Source: Betaproteobacteria bacterium
GTDB taxonomy: Bacteria; Pseudomonadota; Gammaproteobacteria; Burkholderiales; JAHFQX01
NCBI GenBank assembly: GCA_023259135.1
Contig: JAHFQX010000004.1
Location: forward strand, 1-64,000
Direction of reading: 5' to 3'
DNA: 64,000 nucleotides
Part shown: positions 18,390-27,076 of the stretch, piece after piece
Position numbering within the stretch: the stretch's first letter is position 1
Layout: the number at the start of each line of letters is the position of its first letter
Notes under the pieces: model-generated
The model's database searches: none
What the model was told of the DNA's origin: nothing
The model's input: only the letters and a program-made list of their open reading frames with translations
Made by a program: the position numbers and the translations under genes

Positions 18390-19009
18390 GCTATATCGTG
18401 GGACTGACCGGGGGCATCGGCAGCGGTAAAAGCGCCGCCGCCGATTTATTCGCCGAGAAGGGCATCGTCGTGGTGGATGCCGATGCCATCGCGCATAGCG
18501 TGACCGGCCCGGGACATCCCGCCCTGGAACAAATTCGCGCCGCCTTCGGAGCGGAGTATGTAATTCCCGGGGGGGGCATGGATCGCGTGCGGATGCGCCA
18601 GCGGGTGTTTTCCGATGCCGAGGCGAAGCGGCGGCTGGAGGGGATTCTCCACCCCATCATCCGCCAGGAAGTGCGGACCCGGCTGGCCGAGGTTTCCTCC
18701 CCCTACGTCATTCTGATGGTGCCCTTGCTGTTAGAGACCGGGGCTTATCGGGACATCATCCGCCGGCTGGTGGTGGTGGACTGCTCCGAGGAAACTCAGG
18801 TGAGGCGCACCATCGCCCGCAGCAAGTTGACCCGGCAGGAAGTTTTGGCCATCATGGCGAATCAAATCGACCGCGCTTCCCGCCTGAGCCAGGCGGACGA
18901 CGTGTTGTCCAACGACGACGGTCTGGAGGAATTGGGGCGCCGGGTGGAGGCTCTGCACCGGCGCTATTTGGTGCTGGCCGAAGAAATGCAGCCGCCGGCC
19001 GTCGGGTAA
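18386..19009 (+). CDS. coaE: Dephospho-CoA kinase
   Basis: Catalyses the last step of CoA synthesis. The start is GTG 18386, overlapping the pilD TGA, and gives 207 aa. The P-loop 'GLTGGIGSGKSAAADLF' is at the N-terminus, followed by 'VVDADAIAHSV' and 'VMVPLLLETGAY'-type blocks. Linkage pilD-coaE-zapD-yacG is a conserved proteobacterial order, which supports the call. Confidence 0.95.
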   Translation: MSYIVGLTGGIGSGKSAAADLFAEKGIVVVDADAIAHSVTGPGHPALEQIRAAFGAEYVIPGGGMDRVRMRQRVFSDAEAKRRLEGILHPIIRQEVRTRLAEVSSPYVILMVPLLLETGAYRDIIRRLVVVDCSEETQVRRTIARSKLTRQEVLAIMANQIDRASRLSQADDVLSNDDGLEELGRRVEALHRRYLVLAEEMQPPAVG

Positions 19010-19069
19010 AGGCGGTTACGCGCCCATTCGCAACCTTGTACCGTCATTGCCAGGGGTAGCCCCGCGGCC

Positions 19070-19837
19070 ATGTCTACGTCGATGATCAGCTACGAGCATC
19101 CCCTCAACGAGCGGATCCGGACCTTGCTGCGGCTGGAGGATCTGTACGACCGGGTGGCGAGGTTCGCCGGCCGGGAGGAGGCCGCGGATCATCACGTGGC
19201 CCTGCTTTCCTTGTTTGAGGTTCTAGAAGTGGCCAGCCGGGCGGACCTAAAGTCCGATCTGCTCCAGGAATTGGAGCGGCAAAAGCAATCCCTGGAATCC
19301 CTGCGCTATAACCCGGCGATTTCGGAAACCGCGTTGGACGACGTGCTGGCCCAGATTGACCGGGCCACCACCCGGCTGCTGGCCCTTTCCGGCAAGATCG
19401 GCCAGCACCTGCGGGACAACGAGTGGCTCATGGCTATCAAGCAGCGCGCCGCGCTGCCCGGCGGGGTGTGCGAATTCGACCTGCCTTCCTATCACTATTG
19501 GCTGCATCTGCCGGCCGACGAACGCCGCCGGGACCTGCAAGGGTGGCTCACTCCTTTTCTGCCGATTCAGGAAGGGCTGGCCATCGTGCTCCACATTCTG
19601 CGGGACAGCGGCCGAGCGTCCCGTCAGGTGGCTCACGGCGGCTCGTTCCAGCAGATGCAGGGCGGCCGGTTGGCGCAGATGCTCTGCGTGCGGTTCGACC
19701 GGGAATCTCGCTGCATTCCGGAAATCAGCGCCAACAAATACGCCCTGAACATCCGCTTTACCCTGCAATCGCCGGGGCAGCGCCCCAAGGGGTGCGAAAC
19801 GGATGTGGAATTCGATCTGATCTATTACAACCTGTGA
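19070..19837 (+). CDS. zapD: Cell division protein ZapD
   Basis: A cytoplasmic FtsZ-bundling protein that strengthens the Z ring. It is 255 aa and begins '[24 protein letters not shown]', the family hallmark. The C-terminal beta domain contains '[21 protein letters not shown]'. It sits between coaE and yacG and overlaps yacG by 4 bp. Its presence argues for a beta/gamma lineage. Confidence 0.94.
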   Translation: MSTSMISYEHPLNERIRTLLRLEDLYDRVARFAGREEAADHHVALLSLFEVLEVASRADLKSDLLQELERQKQSLESLRYNPAISETALDDVLAQIDRATTRLLALSGKIGQHLRDNEWLMAIKQRAALPGGVCEFDLPSYHYWLHLPADERRRDLQGWLTPFLPIQEGLAIVLHILRDSGRASRQVAHGGSFQQMQGGRLAQMLCVRFDRESRCIPEISANKYALNIRFTLQSPGQRPKGCETDVEFDLIYYNL

Positions 19838-20040
19838 ATCGGGAACCTGGGCAGCGCGCTCCTCAGCGCACCGTAAGCTGTCCCCGTTGCGGCAAGCTTG
19901 TCGTGTGGGATGGCGCCAACCGTTATCGTCCGTTTTGCTCGGAGCGCTGCAAGCTGATCGACCTGGGCCAGTGGGCCGAAGAGCGCTACCGCATCCCGGA
20001 CGAAACCCCGAAAGATCCGCCACCCGATAGCCATGGGTAG
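19834..20040 (+). CDS. yacG: DNA gyrase inhibitor YacG, zinc ribbon
   Basis: A 68-aa protein starting at GTG 19834, which overlaps the zapD stop as GTGA. The four zinc ligands are in '[10 protein letters not shown]' and '[19 protein letters not shown]', the latter being the family signature. YacG binds GyrB and inhibits gyrase in E. coli. It is too short to appear separately with this start in the ORF track. Confidence 0.93.
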   Translation: MNREPGQRAPQRTVSCPRCGKLVVWDGANRYRPFCSERCKLIDLGQWAEERYRIPDETPKDPPPDSHG

Positions 20041-20071
20041 AGATTAAGAGATCGGGCTCAGCTCTTGTCTA

Positions 20072-21013
20072 TCACCAGGCCCCGTGCTTCATGGCAATGC
20101 CGTGGGCGCCTTGCCGATAGGCGGTCGAAAGATCGGCCTCGGTCAGCCCCCCCAAGGCAAATATCGGCACAGGCGAGTCCTGCGCCAACGTGCGAAAGGC
20201 GTCCCACCCCAGGGGCCGGGCCGCGGGGTGGCTGAGGGTGGCCGTCACCGGCCCCAGCACGATAAAGTCCAGGCCCAGGGCGGCCGCATGATCCAACTCC
20301 GCGCGGTTATGACAAGAAGCCGCGCAGAGTCCCGCGTCCGGCCGGGTCGCGGCGGCCATGAGCCGGGCGGCGGTGAGATGGACGCCGTCGGCTTTGAGTT
20401 GCCGGGCCAATTCCGGGGCGCCGTTGACCAGGACCCGGGCTCCGTGCCGATGGGCCAAGGCAATGGCCTGCCGGGCCAGCCGTTGCGGCGGTTCCGCGAG
20501 CCGCGGCTCGCGTAGTTGCACGAGCCGTAGACCGCGCCGCAGCGCTGCTTCCAGGCGGGCCAGGAACAGGGCCTCGCCCAGCTCTTCGGCGGCGCTGATG
20601 GCATAGACCGAAGGCAGTTGCAGGGCCCGCAGAATGGGGCCGTTGGCGGGCAGCAACGGGGACACGCGGCAGGCGTGAAGCGCTTCCCAGGACAGGGCCT
20701 GGCCTTCCCGGCCTTTGGGCGCTCCACCCCATTCCATGACCCGGAAAAAACACAAGCGCACCGTGGCATGGGGATAAACGAACGTCTGGGTGAGCCAAGG
20801 ATGGGCGCGATGCACCCGGATGCCCAATTCCTCTTCCAATTCCCGGACCAAGGCAACGGCGGCGGTTTCCCCGGCCTCTACCTTGCCTCCGGGAAACTCC
20901 CAGTAGCCGGCATAGGGCTTGCCCGCCGGGCGCCGGGTCAGCAGCACCCGGCCGTCGGGAGCCAGGACCACGGCGACCGCCACCTCGACAGGGGGTTCAC
21001 CGAGATATTTCAT
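20072..21013 (-). CDS. Nudix hydrolase fused to a ThiE/TenI-like domain
   Basis: A two-domain protein of 313 aa. Residues about 1-130 form a MutT-like Nudix domain with an intact box 'GGKVEAGETAAVALVRELEEELGI'-type motif, expected to hydrolyse 8-oxo-dGTP or a related nucleotide. Residues about 135-313 form a TIM-barrel thiamine-phosphate-synthase/TenI-like domain ('LRLVQLREP', 'VLVNGAPELA', 'DFIVLGPVTATLSHP', 'IFALGGL'). The fusion is known in many Beta- and Gammaproteobacteria. I chose ATG 21013 ('MKYLGEPPVEVAVAVVL'); TTG 21043 is the track alternative. It is convergent with yacG. Confidence 0.88.
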   Translation of the reverse strand: MKYLGEPPVEVAVAVVLAPDGRVLLTRRPAGKPYAGYWEFPGGKVEAGETAAVALVRELEEELGIRVHRAHPWLTQTFVYPHATVRLCFFRVMEWGGAPKGREGQALSWEALHACRVSPLLPANGPILRALQLPSVYAISAAEELGEALFLARLEAALRRGLRLVQLREPRLAEPPQRLARQAIALAHRHGARVLVNGAPELARQLKADGVHLTAARLMAAATRPDAGLCAASCHNRAELDHAAALGLDFIVLGPVTATLSHPAARPLGWDAFRTLAQDSPVPIFALGGLTEADLSTAYRQGAHGIAMKHGAW

Positions 21014-21070
21014 GGGAAGAAGAACCCCGGCAGCGGGGGTCAAGCGATGTTCAACGCTTCGACGTGGGCA

Positions 21071-22237
21071 TCAATAGGAGCGGGGCAGCCCCATCACCTT
21101 CTCGCCGATGTAGTTGAGCACCAGTTCCCGGTTGAGAGGGGCGGTGCGCAGCAGCCGCACCACGGGATAGATGTCGAAAATGCCGTATTCCTTGGTGAAG
21201 CCGTTGCCGCCGAAACATTGCAGGGACGCGTCCACCGCGTGAATCGCCGCCTCCGCCCCGGCGTACTTGGCCATGTTGGAAAATTCCCCGGCCGGCAGGC
21301 CGCGGTCGAAAGTGGACGCAGCCTTGTAGGTCATCAACCCGGCTTGCTCGATTTCGGTTTTGGCCACCGCCAGAGGATGCTGGAGCCCTTGGTAGGCGCC
21401 GATGGGGGTATTGCTGAACACGCGGCGCTGGTTGGCGTATTCCACGGCCCTGCCTAACGCGTAGCGACCCAGGCCGACGCACATGGCGGAAAGAATGATG
21501 CGTTCCGGGTTGAGGGTGTCGAACAGGATTTCGAAGCCGCGGCCCACTCCCCCCAGGGCATCCGCTTCGGTCACCGGGACGTTGTCGAAAAACAACTGCC
21601 ACTGGGATTCCGGCATGGGGAGGCTCATGGGAATGAGGTGTTTCTCCACCCCTTTGTCGCGCATATCGACGATGAACAGGGTAAAGCCATCGGTCTTGCG
21701 CTGCACCAGGGTGTGGGGCGTGGTGCGGGCCACGACCAGGGCGTAGTCGGCGGTATTGGCGTCGGTAATGAAGGTTTTTTGGCCGCTCAAGGAAAATGCG
21801 CCCGGGCCCTGGGGCTTGCCCAGGGTGGTGATCTCGATGGTGTTGGAGCCGGCATTGGGCTCGGTGATGGCAAAGCAGAATTTCGTCTTGCCGGCGCAGG
21901 CCGACGGCAGGTATTTTTTCTTCTGCTCCTCGGTGCCGTGCTTGGCGATGAGTCCCAGCGACATGGTGGAATTCACCACCAAGCTCAGCAGCGGAATGCC
22001 GTTGTTGGCCAGGCCCTCCATGAACAGAGCCATCTCCAGCATGCCTTGGCCGGCGCCGCCGTAAGCCTCGGGGACCATCATTCCCAGGAAACCGTCGTCG
22101 GCCACCTGCCGGAATAACTCCTTGGGAGTTTCGTGCCGTTCGGCGTAATCCATCCAATACTTGCGGTCGTACTTGTTGGCGACGTTGTCGCCGTATTGGT
22201 AAATCATGCGCTGTTCTTGGCTAAGCTCGAAATCCAC
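21071..22237 (-). CDS. Acyl-CoA dehydrogenase family protein, variant lacking the usual catalytic Glu
   Basis: A flavoprotein of the acyl-CoA dehydrogenase fold, 388 aa. I chose GTG 22237 ('VDFELSQEQRMIYQYGD'), preceded by AGGAG at 8 bp; the ORF-track start adds an unlikely Arg/Pro-rich leader. Family blocks are 'CFAITEPNAGSNT' (FAD/substrate loop), 'LSGQKTFITDANTADYALV' and 'FGGNGFTKEYGIFDIYP'. The segment that normally carries the catalytic base as 'YEGTxE' reads 'RTAPLNRELVLNYIGE', so the Glu is absent there; the protein ends in 'GLPRSY'. The substrate is unknown. It is divergent from the kinase gene. Confidence 0.85.
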   Translation of the reverse strand: MDFELSQEQRMIYQYGDNVANKYDRKYWMDYAERHETPKELFRQVADDGFLGMMVPEAYGGAGQGMLEMALFMEGLANNGIPLLSLVVNSTMSLGLIAKHGTEEQKKKYLPSACAGKTKFCFAITEPNAGSNTIEITTLGKPQGPGAFSLSGQKTFITDANTADYALVVARTTPHTLVQRKTDGFTLFIVDMRDKGVEKHLIPMSLPMPESQWQLFFDNVPVTEADALGGVGRGFEILFDTLNPERIILSAMCVGLGRYALGRAVEYANQRRVFSNTPIGAYQGLQHPLAVAKTEIEQAGLMTYKAASTFDRGLPAGEFSNMAKYAGAEAAIHAVDASLQCFGGNGFTKEYGIFDIYPVVRLLRTAPLNRELVLNYIGEKVMGLPRSY

Positions 22238-22388
22238 GATGGGCTCTCCTGCTGGTTGAACGATGGGCGGCGGAACGGGCTGGCGTCCCCGTTTCCGGAC
22301 TTCGATCATACCATCATGGCGGGCCCAGGCACGCCGCCTTTCCCGTTATGATATCGTTGTGCAAGACGGTCGCGGTTTCGGAACGGGC

Positions 22389-23684
22389 ATGGATAAAGTC
22401 GGTAAATACAAAATACTCAAGGAGCTCGGCAGGGGGGCCACCAGCGTGGTCTACCTTGCCTTGGACGCCTTCGGCCAGCGGGAAGTGGCGCTGAAGGTGC
22501 TGTTTCCCGACGCCCTGGACAACCCCGATTACGGCAAGCGCTACAAGAAACTGTTCGTTACCGAAGCCTCCTTGGCCGGCAAGTTGTCCCATCCCCATAT
22601 CGTGGCCATCTACGATGCCGGGGAGAGCGAGGGGGTCAGCTACATCGTCATGGAGTATGTGCCCGGGGAAACCCTGGAGGCCTATTGCCGCGCCGAGCGC
22701 CTGCTGCCGATCCATCAGGTGCTAGAGATCGCCTTCAAGTGCTGCAAAGCCTTGGATTATGCCCATAGGATGGGGGTCATCCATCGCGACATCAAACCCG
22801 CCAACATCCTGATGAACCGCCAGGGCGACATCAAGATTTCCGATTTCGGCGCGGCCCTCACGGCCAGCGCCGAAAGTACCCAAGTGAGCGGCATCGGCTC
22901 CCCGGCCTATATGTCGCCGGAGCAGATTCAGGAACGCTCCCTGACCCACCAGACGGACATCTACTCGCTGGGGGTGGTGGTGTACCAGTTGCTGACCGGC
23001 ACCTTGCCGTTCAAGGCCACCAATAATTACAGCATGATCTACCAGATCCTCAACGTGGATCCACAGCCCTCCAGCGTGTTTCGGCCCGAAATCCCTGCCG
23101 CCGTGGATGTGATCGTCAAGCAGGCTCTGCAAAAAGATTCGGCGGCCCGCTACCGGACCTGGGATGAGTTTGCCCAGGCGCTCTCCAGCGTATTTCAGAA
23201 TTTGGCGGCGCCGGCCGAAGTCGTTCCGGATGCGGAAAAATTCAATGTCTTGCGCGGCTTGTCGTTCTTTCGCCAGTTCGGCGATGTGGAACTATGGGAG
23301 GTGCTGCGGATCGCGATCTGGAATAAATATTCCTCGGCCGCTCCCATCGTCCGGGAGGGCGAGGTTGGGCGAGTGTTCTATGTGCTGGCGGCCGGCGACG
23401 TGAAAGTCACCAAGGAAGGCAAGTTGCTCAATATCCTGAAACCCGGCGAGTGCTTCGGAGAAATGGCCTATCTGGGAAAACGCAAATTTCAGCGCACCGC
23501 CAGCGTGGCCACCGCCGGGCCGGCGACGGTCATCGAGATCGACCCTGAAGCCCTGGCGGCGGCCTCGGAAGGCTGCCGGCATCGCTTTACCGAAGCGTTT
23601 CTGGAAATTCTGGTGGACCGGCTGGCCATGGCCAACACGCGGCTTTCCCAACTGCTGCTGGACCGCAATATCAGCTTTTTTTGA
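22389..23684 (+). CDS. Ser/Thr protein kinase with C-terminal cyclic-nucleotide-binding domain
   Basis: 431 aa from ATG 22389; the upstream extension in the track is not kinase-like. Residues 7-265 are a Hanks-type kinase with Gly loop 'LGRGATSVVY', Lys36, catalytic 'HRDIKPANI' (132-140), 'DFG' (152-154) and 'SPEQI'. Residues about 290-410 form a cNMP-binding domain with phosphate-binding-cassette signature 'GECFGEMAYLGKRKFQRTASV', including the Arg (369) that contacts the cyclic phosphate. No membrane segment is visible. Kinase activity is therefore probably gated by cAMP or cGMP. Its 3' end overlaps the convergent MFS gene by 14 bp. Confidence 0.9.
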   Translation: MDKVGKYKILKELGRGATSVVYLALDAFGQREVALKVLFPDALDNPDYGKRYKKLFVTEASLAGKLSHPHIVAIYDAGESEGVSYIVMEYVPGETLEAYCRAERLLPIHQVLEIAFKCCKALDYAHRMGVIHRDIKPANILMNRQGDIKISDFGAALTASAESTQVSGIGSPAYMSPEQIQERSLTHQTDIYSLGVVVYQLLTGTLPFKATNNYSMIYQILNVDPQPSSVFRPEIPAAVDVIVKQALQKDSAARYRTWDEFAQALSSVFQNLAAPAEVVPDAEKFNVLRGLSFFRQFGDVELWEVLRIAIWNKYSSAAPIVREGEVGRVFYVLAAGDVKVTKEGKLLNILKPGECFGEMAYLGKRKFQRTASVATAGPATVIEIDPEALAAASEGCRHRFTEAFLEILVDRLAMANTRLSQLLLDRNISFF

Positions 23685-24852
23685 TCTCCCGCAAGCGCAG
23701 CAGCAGGATCGCGCAACCGGCCACCGGCAGCGCTATTAGGGCAAATCCGGCGCCGTAGCTGCCGGTGGCGGTGACGATTCCGCCGAACAGCAGCGGATTC
23801 ACCACCATGCCCAAGTAGGTGAAGAACAAGGTTCCCCCGGTGGCGGCGCTGACTTCCTGCCGGGGCACCAGCCGCGCCACTTCGGCCAGGTACACGCCGT
23901 TCCAGCCGATGGCGGTGGCGCCGAACAACGCCGCCACCCCCGCGATCAAAGCGGTGGGCCATTGGGACGTCATCGCTGCCGTGAGCAGCGCCGATGCCGC
24001 CATTCCCAGTCCTAGCAAGCCCAGCAGCAGCCGAGAGCGAATCCAGCGCTCCGCCGCCACGCCCCATACCAGGCGGGAAATAATTCCGCCCAGTTGCGCC
24101 AGGGTCAGCATGCCTCCGGCAGCGGCCAGGCTCATGCCGAAATCCGCGGTGAGATAGCTGACGATATAAGTCACGAAGCAATGCTGCATTCCGGCGAAGA
24201 AAAACGATCCCACCGCCATGCCGGCCAGCAGCCGGCTGGACGCCACGATCCGCAGCCCATCCCAGATTCGGCCCGGCGGGCCCGGCTGCTTGGAACCTTG
24301 ATCCAAGCGGGCTCTCAGAGGCTGGATGGCGGCCGCCAGCACCGTGCAATACGCCGAGACCGCCAGCAACGCGCCACGCCAGCCGAAGCCCGCCACCAGC
24401 AGAGGGACGAAGATTCCCGCCAGGGCCACGCCGATGGGCACTCCGGTTTGCCGCACCGAGAAGGTAAAAGACATGAGCTGGGCCGGAGCCGTCCGGATCA
24501 GCACATGGGCGCTGGCGGGGGTGGTCGGCCCTAGGCCGGCGCCCACCACCACCGCGGATAACGCCAGTGCGGCGAAATTTCCCGCGGTGCCGATGGCCAG
24601 CCCGGCAGCGCATAAGCCGAGGCAGATTTGGCTCATCCGGATGGGGCCGAAGCGCTCCACCAGCCGTCCCCCCGGCAGGGTGGTCATGGTGGCGGTGGCG
24701 TAGGCCAGGGCGGCGTAGTAACCCACCAGGATGGCTGGCCCCCCCAATTCCTCGCCGATCTTCGGAGCCAGCACCGGCACGGTGGCCATGGCCATGGTGA
24801 CCAGGGCCTGGATGCCGGTGGTGACCAGCAGATAGAAGATATGGGCCGGCAT
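23671..24852 (-). CDS. Major facilitator superfamily transporter
   Basis: A 393-aa polytopic protein with about 12 hydrophobic segments. The MFS loop 2-3 signature appears as 'GGRLVERFGPIRMSQ', and repeated glycine-rich helices such as 'VVVGAGLGPTTPASAHVL' follow. ATG 24852 is preferred to the adjacent TTG. It starts 10 bp after the GST gene stop on the same strand, so the two are probably co-transcribed. The substrate cannot be inferred. Confidence 0.88.
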   Translation of the reverse strand: MPAHIFYLLVTTGIQALVTMAMATVPVLAPKIGEELGGPAILVGYYAALAYATATMTTLPGGRLVERFGPIRMSQICLGLCAAGLAIGTAGNFAALALSAVVVGAGLGPTTPASAHVLIRTAPAQLMSFTFSVRQTGVPIGVALAGIFVPLLVAGFGWRGALLAVSAYCTVLAAAIQPLRARLDQGSKQPGPPGRIWDGLRIVASSRLLAGMAVGSFFFAGMQHCFVTYIVSYLTADFGMSLAAAGGMLTLAQLGGIISRLVWGVAAERWIRSRLLLGLLGLGMAASALLTAAMTSQWPTALIAGVAALFGATAIGWNGVYLAEVARLVPRQEVSAATGGTLFFTYLGMVVNPLLFGGIVTATGSYGAGFALIALPVAGCAILLLRLREIKKS

Positions 24853-24861
24853 CAACTGAAA

Positions 24862-25560
24862 CTAGCGCCGCACGGTATCGGCGCTTTGTCCGAACAGGAC
24901 GCTGCTGGATTCCGGGGTGACGGTGGGCCCGGCGGCAATGGCCTTGCCCTTGGCGTAGGCGCGCTGGGTGGCCGGCCGGGCTTGGATGGTTGAGAACCAG
25001 CATTGGAGGTGAGGAAAATCCTCGAGTTTTTGCCCCTGGCGCTGGTGGGGCACGATCCACGGATAGCAGGCCATGTCGGCGATGGAGTAGCTTCCGGCGA
25101 TGAACTCCCGGTCCGCCAGCCGCTTGTCCAGCACGGCATAGAGCCGGGAGGTTTCCTTGACGTAGCGCTCGATGGCGTAGGGAATTTTTTCCGGGGCGTA
25201 CTGGCTGAAGTGATGGTTCTGCCCGGCCATGGGCCCCAGCCCCCCCATCTGCCAGAACAACCATTGCAGCGCGTCGTGGCGGCCGCGCAACTCGGCGGGC
25301 AGGAATTGCCCGGTCTTTTCCGCCAGATACAGCAATATCGCGCCGGATTCGAACACCGACAGCGGCGCCCCGCCATCCGCCGGAGCGCGGTCGACGATGG
25401 CGGGAATGCGGTTGTTGGGAGCGATGGCGAGAAACTCCGGACGGAATTGCTCTCCCTGGGAGATGTTCACCGGAATCAGGGCATAAGGCAGTCCCGCTTC
25501 CTCCAGAAACAGGGCTACTTTGTGGCCGTTGGGGGTGGGCCAGTAGTAAAGCTCGATCAT
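24862..25560 (-). CDS. Glutathione S-transferase family protein, YfcG/YghU (Nu-class)-like
   Basis: 232 aa. The N-terminal thioredoxin fold starts 'MIELYYWPTPNGHKVALFLEE', with 'APNNRIPAIVD' (cis-Pro) and 'VFESGAILLYLAEKTG', the glutathione-binding block. The all-helical C-terminal domain has 'QMGGLGPMAGQNHHF' and 'YSIADMACYPWI'. These marks fit disulfide-reducing Nu-class enzymes such as YfcG and YghU. GGAGGG precedes the ATG. It is upstream of the MFS gene and downstream of the VUT gene. Confidence 0.9.
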   Translation of the reverse strand: MIELYYWPTPNGHKVALFLEEAGLPYALIPVNISQGEQFRPEFLAIAPNNRIPAIVDRAPADGGAPLSVFESGAILLYLAEKTGQFLPAELRGRHDALQWLFWQMGGLGPMAGQNHHFSQYAPEKIPYAIERYVKETSRLYAVLDKRLADREFIAGSYSIADMACYPWIVPHQRQGQKLEDFPHLQCWFSTIQARPATQRAYAKGKAIAAGPTVTPESSSVLFGQSADTVRR

Positions 25561-25578
25561 GCATCCCTCCGTAAAATT

Positions 25579-26265
25579 TTATGTAGTCAGGCTAAAGGGC
25601 GTGAAATGGGTTTTCCGGTCGTAGTAATCCTCGTGCTCGGCCCGCTTGAGCCAGCCGACGAGCCGATAGGTGAGCGGTGTCGCCGCCGCTTCCCAGCCGA
25701 CTTTCAGAAAATAGTTGGTGACGGTGACCGAGACCAGCAAGTCCATTCCCCATACGCCGTAAAACGCCAGCGGATAGAAGATCAGGGAATCCACCGCTTC
25801 CCCGCAAATCGTCGAGCCGATGGTGCGCATCCAGAGAAACCGCCCCTCGGTGCGGACCTTGAGCTTGGCCAGCACGTAGGAATTGACGAACTCCCCCGCC
25901 AGGAAAGCGATCAGGGACGCCGCGACGATCCGCGGCGTCTGGCCGAACACGGTTGCGTAGGCGGGCTGATGGGGCCAGCCCGCCGCCGGGGGCAGGGCCA
26001 CCACCACCGTAGCCATGAAGGAGGCGAAAGCCAGGGCCGCGAAGCCGCTCCACACCACCCTGCGGGCCCGGGCATAGCCGTAGACTTCGGTAAGAATGTC
26101 GCCGAACAGGTAAGAAATGGGAAAGAACAAGACCCCGGCGCCGAAAGTGAATCCGGCCATGCCCACCACCTTGCCCGGCCCGATGAGATTGGCGCACAGA
26201 ATCACCATGACGAAGGCCGCCATGACGAAATCGTAATACCGGTAGCTCTGGCGGTGGCGCGGCAC
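25579..26265 (-). CDS. VUT-family (YhhQ-like) queuosine precursor transporter
   Basis: A polytopic membrane protein of about 228 aa. It contains 'FDVM'-type first-helix sequence ('YYDFVMAAFVMVILCANLIG'), 'FFPISYLFGDILTEVYGYARAR' and 'FLAGEFVNSYVLAKLK', which are typical of the vitamin-uptake-like transporter family that imports preQ0/preQ1. The chosen start, GTG 26265, avoids overlap with the GntR gene but has no strong ribosome site, so the N-terminus is uncertain. The next gene on the strand is the GST. Confidence 0.85.
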   Translation of the reverse strand: MPRHRQSYRYYDFVMAAFVMVILCANLIGPGKVVGMAGFTFGAGVLFFPISYLFGDILTEVYGYARARRVVWSGFAALAFASFMATVVVALPPAAGWPHQPAYATVFGQTPRIVAASLIAFLAGEFVNSYVLAKLKVRTEGRFLWMRTIGSTICGEAVDSLIFYPLAFYGVWGMDLLVSVTVTNYFLKVGWEAAATPLTYRLVGWLKRAEHEDYYDRKTHFTPFSLTT

Positions 26266-26305
26266 GGTTCTAGCGGCCCGGTTTATAGCGTTGCGAAACC
26301 AGCCT

Positions 26306-27076
26306 TCAGTCTTCCCGGTCCGGCATCTGCCACTCCCGGCGCAGCCGCATCGCATAGCTGAAGCGGTCAGCCGGGTGGATGCTCATCGACACCTCCAGCA
26401 TTTTGTCGTCTTCTCCCAGGTAGTGCCGGGTGATGCGCAGGCCCGGAGCGCCGGGCTCGGTTTGCAGCATGGCGGCGAGGGATTCGGGGATCGTCACGGC
26501 GCTGATGTCCTGTTTCACTTCCGCGATGTGCTCGCCGTATTGCTGCTCCACCAGGGCGTAGACCGGCAGTTGGGCGCCGATGAGCTTGCGGATGCCCTTA
26601 TAGGCCTTGCTGACATAGAGCTCGGTATAAGAAATCGGCACGCTTTCTCCCACCACGTAGCGCAGGGCTTCGGCCTTGAGCCAGCGTTGCCCCGGCTTGC
26701 ACCAGAGGAGTTGCGCCAGATCCTCGTCGGCGGTCAGCTCCCGGGTTTTTTGCACCTCCAGCCGGGTGTTCTTGGCATATTGAAACATATCGGCGATGGA
26801 GCCGATGCTTTGCACGTACCGGGTCGTTGCCGCCTTGGCCTTGACCCGGGTGCCGATGCCCTGGTGGCGCGTCACCAACCCCATTTCCCGCAGCCGCCGC
26901 ACCGCTTCCCGCACCGTATGGCGGCTGACCCCGAACTGTTCGCACAGCTCCAGTTCGGTGGGCAGCAGGCTGCCCACTGGATAGCGCCCGGTGTCGATAT
27001 CCTGGATCAAGTCCTGGGCCAGCAGCAGATAGCGGGGCTGACCCCGGCCCAACCGGGAACGGTCGTTTTTTTTCAT
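26306..27076 (-). CDS. GntR/HutC-family regulator with UTRA ligand domain
   Basis: 256 aa. An N-terminal winged helix ('GSLLPTELELCEQFGVSRHTVREAVRRLREMGLV') is followed by a UTRA effector domain (about 100-245). Its ATG overlaps the CoA-transferase stop by 4 bp, so it is the last gene of the CoA-ester operon that starts at 32344. It is therefore the probable autoregulator of that operon, sensing a pathway intermediate. Confidence 0.92.
   Translation of the reverse strand: MKKNDRSRLGRGQPRYLLLAQDLIQDIDTGRYPVGSLLPTELELCEQFGVSRHTVREAVRRLREMGLVTRHQGIGTRVKAKAATTRYVQSIGSIADMFQYAKNTRLEVQKTRELTADEDLAQLLWCKPGQRWLKAEALRYVVGESVPISYTELYVSKAYKGIRKLIGAQLPVYALVEQQYGEHIAEVKQDISAVTIPESLAAMLQTEPGAPGLRITRHYLGEDDKMLEVSMSIHPADRFSYAMRLRREWQMPDRED

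Noticed and set aside
20046-20066. AAGAG...CTCTT inverted repeat between the yacG and Nudix-ThiE genes as a terminator.
   Set aside because: A 5-bp stem with a long loop and no T tract is too weak to call.
16209-22370. An identical 15-mer, GTTGTGCAAGACGGT, upstream of pilC (16209-16223) and of the kinase-cNMP gene (22356-22370).
   Set aside because: A shared 15-mer is expected by chance about once or more in a 64-kb sequence; no further conservation around it.
23489-25564. A 691-aa minus-strand ORF spanning the MFS and GST genes and running into the kinase 3' end.
   Set aside because: It is a shifted-frame shadow of the MFS and GST genes and shows no domain.
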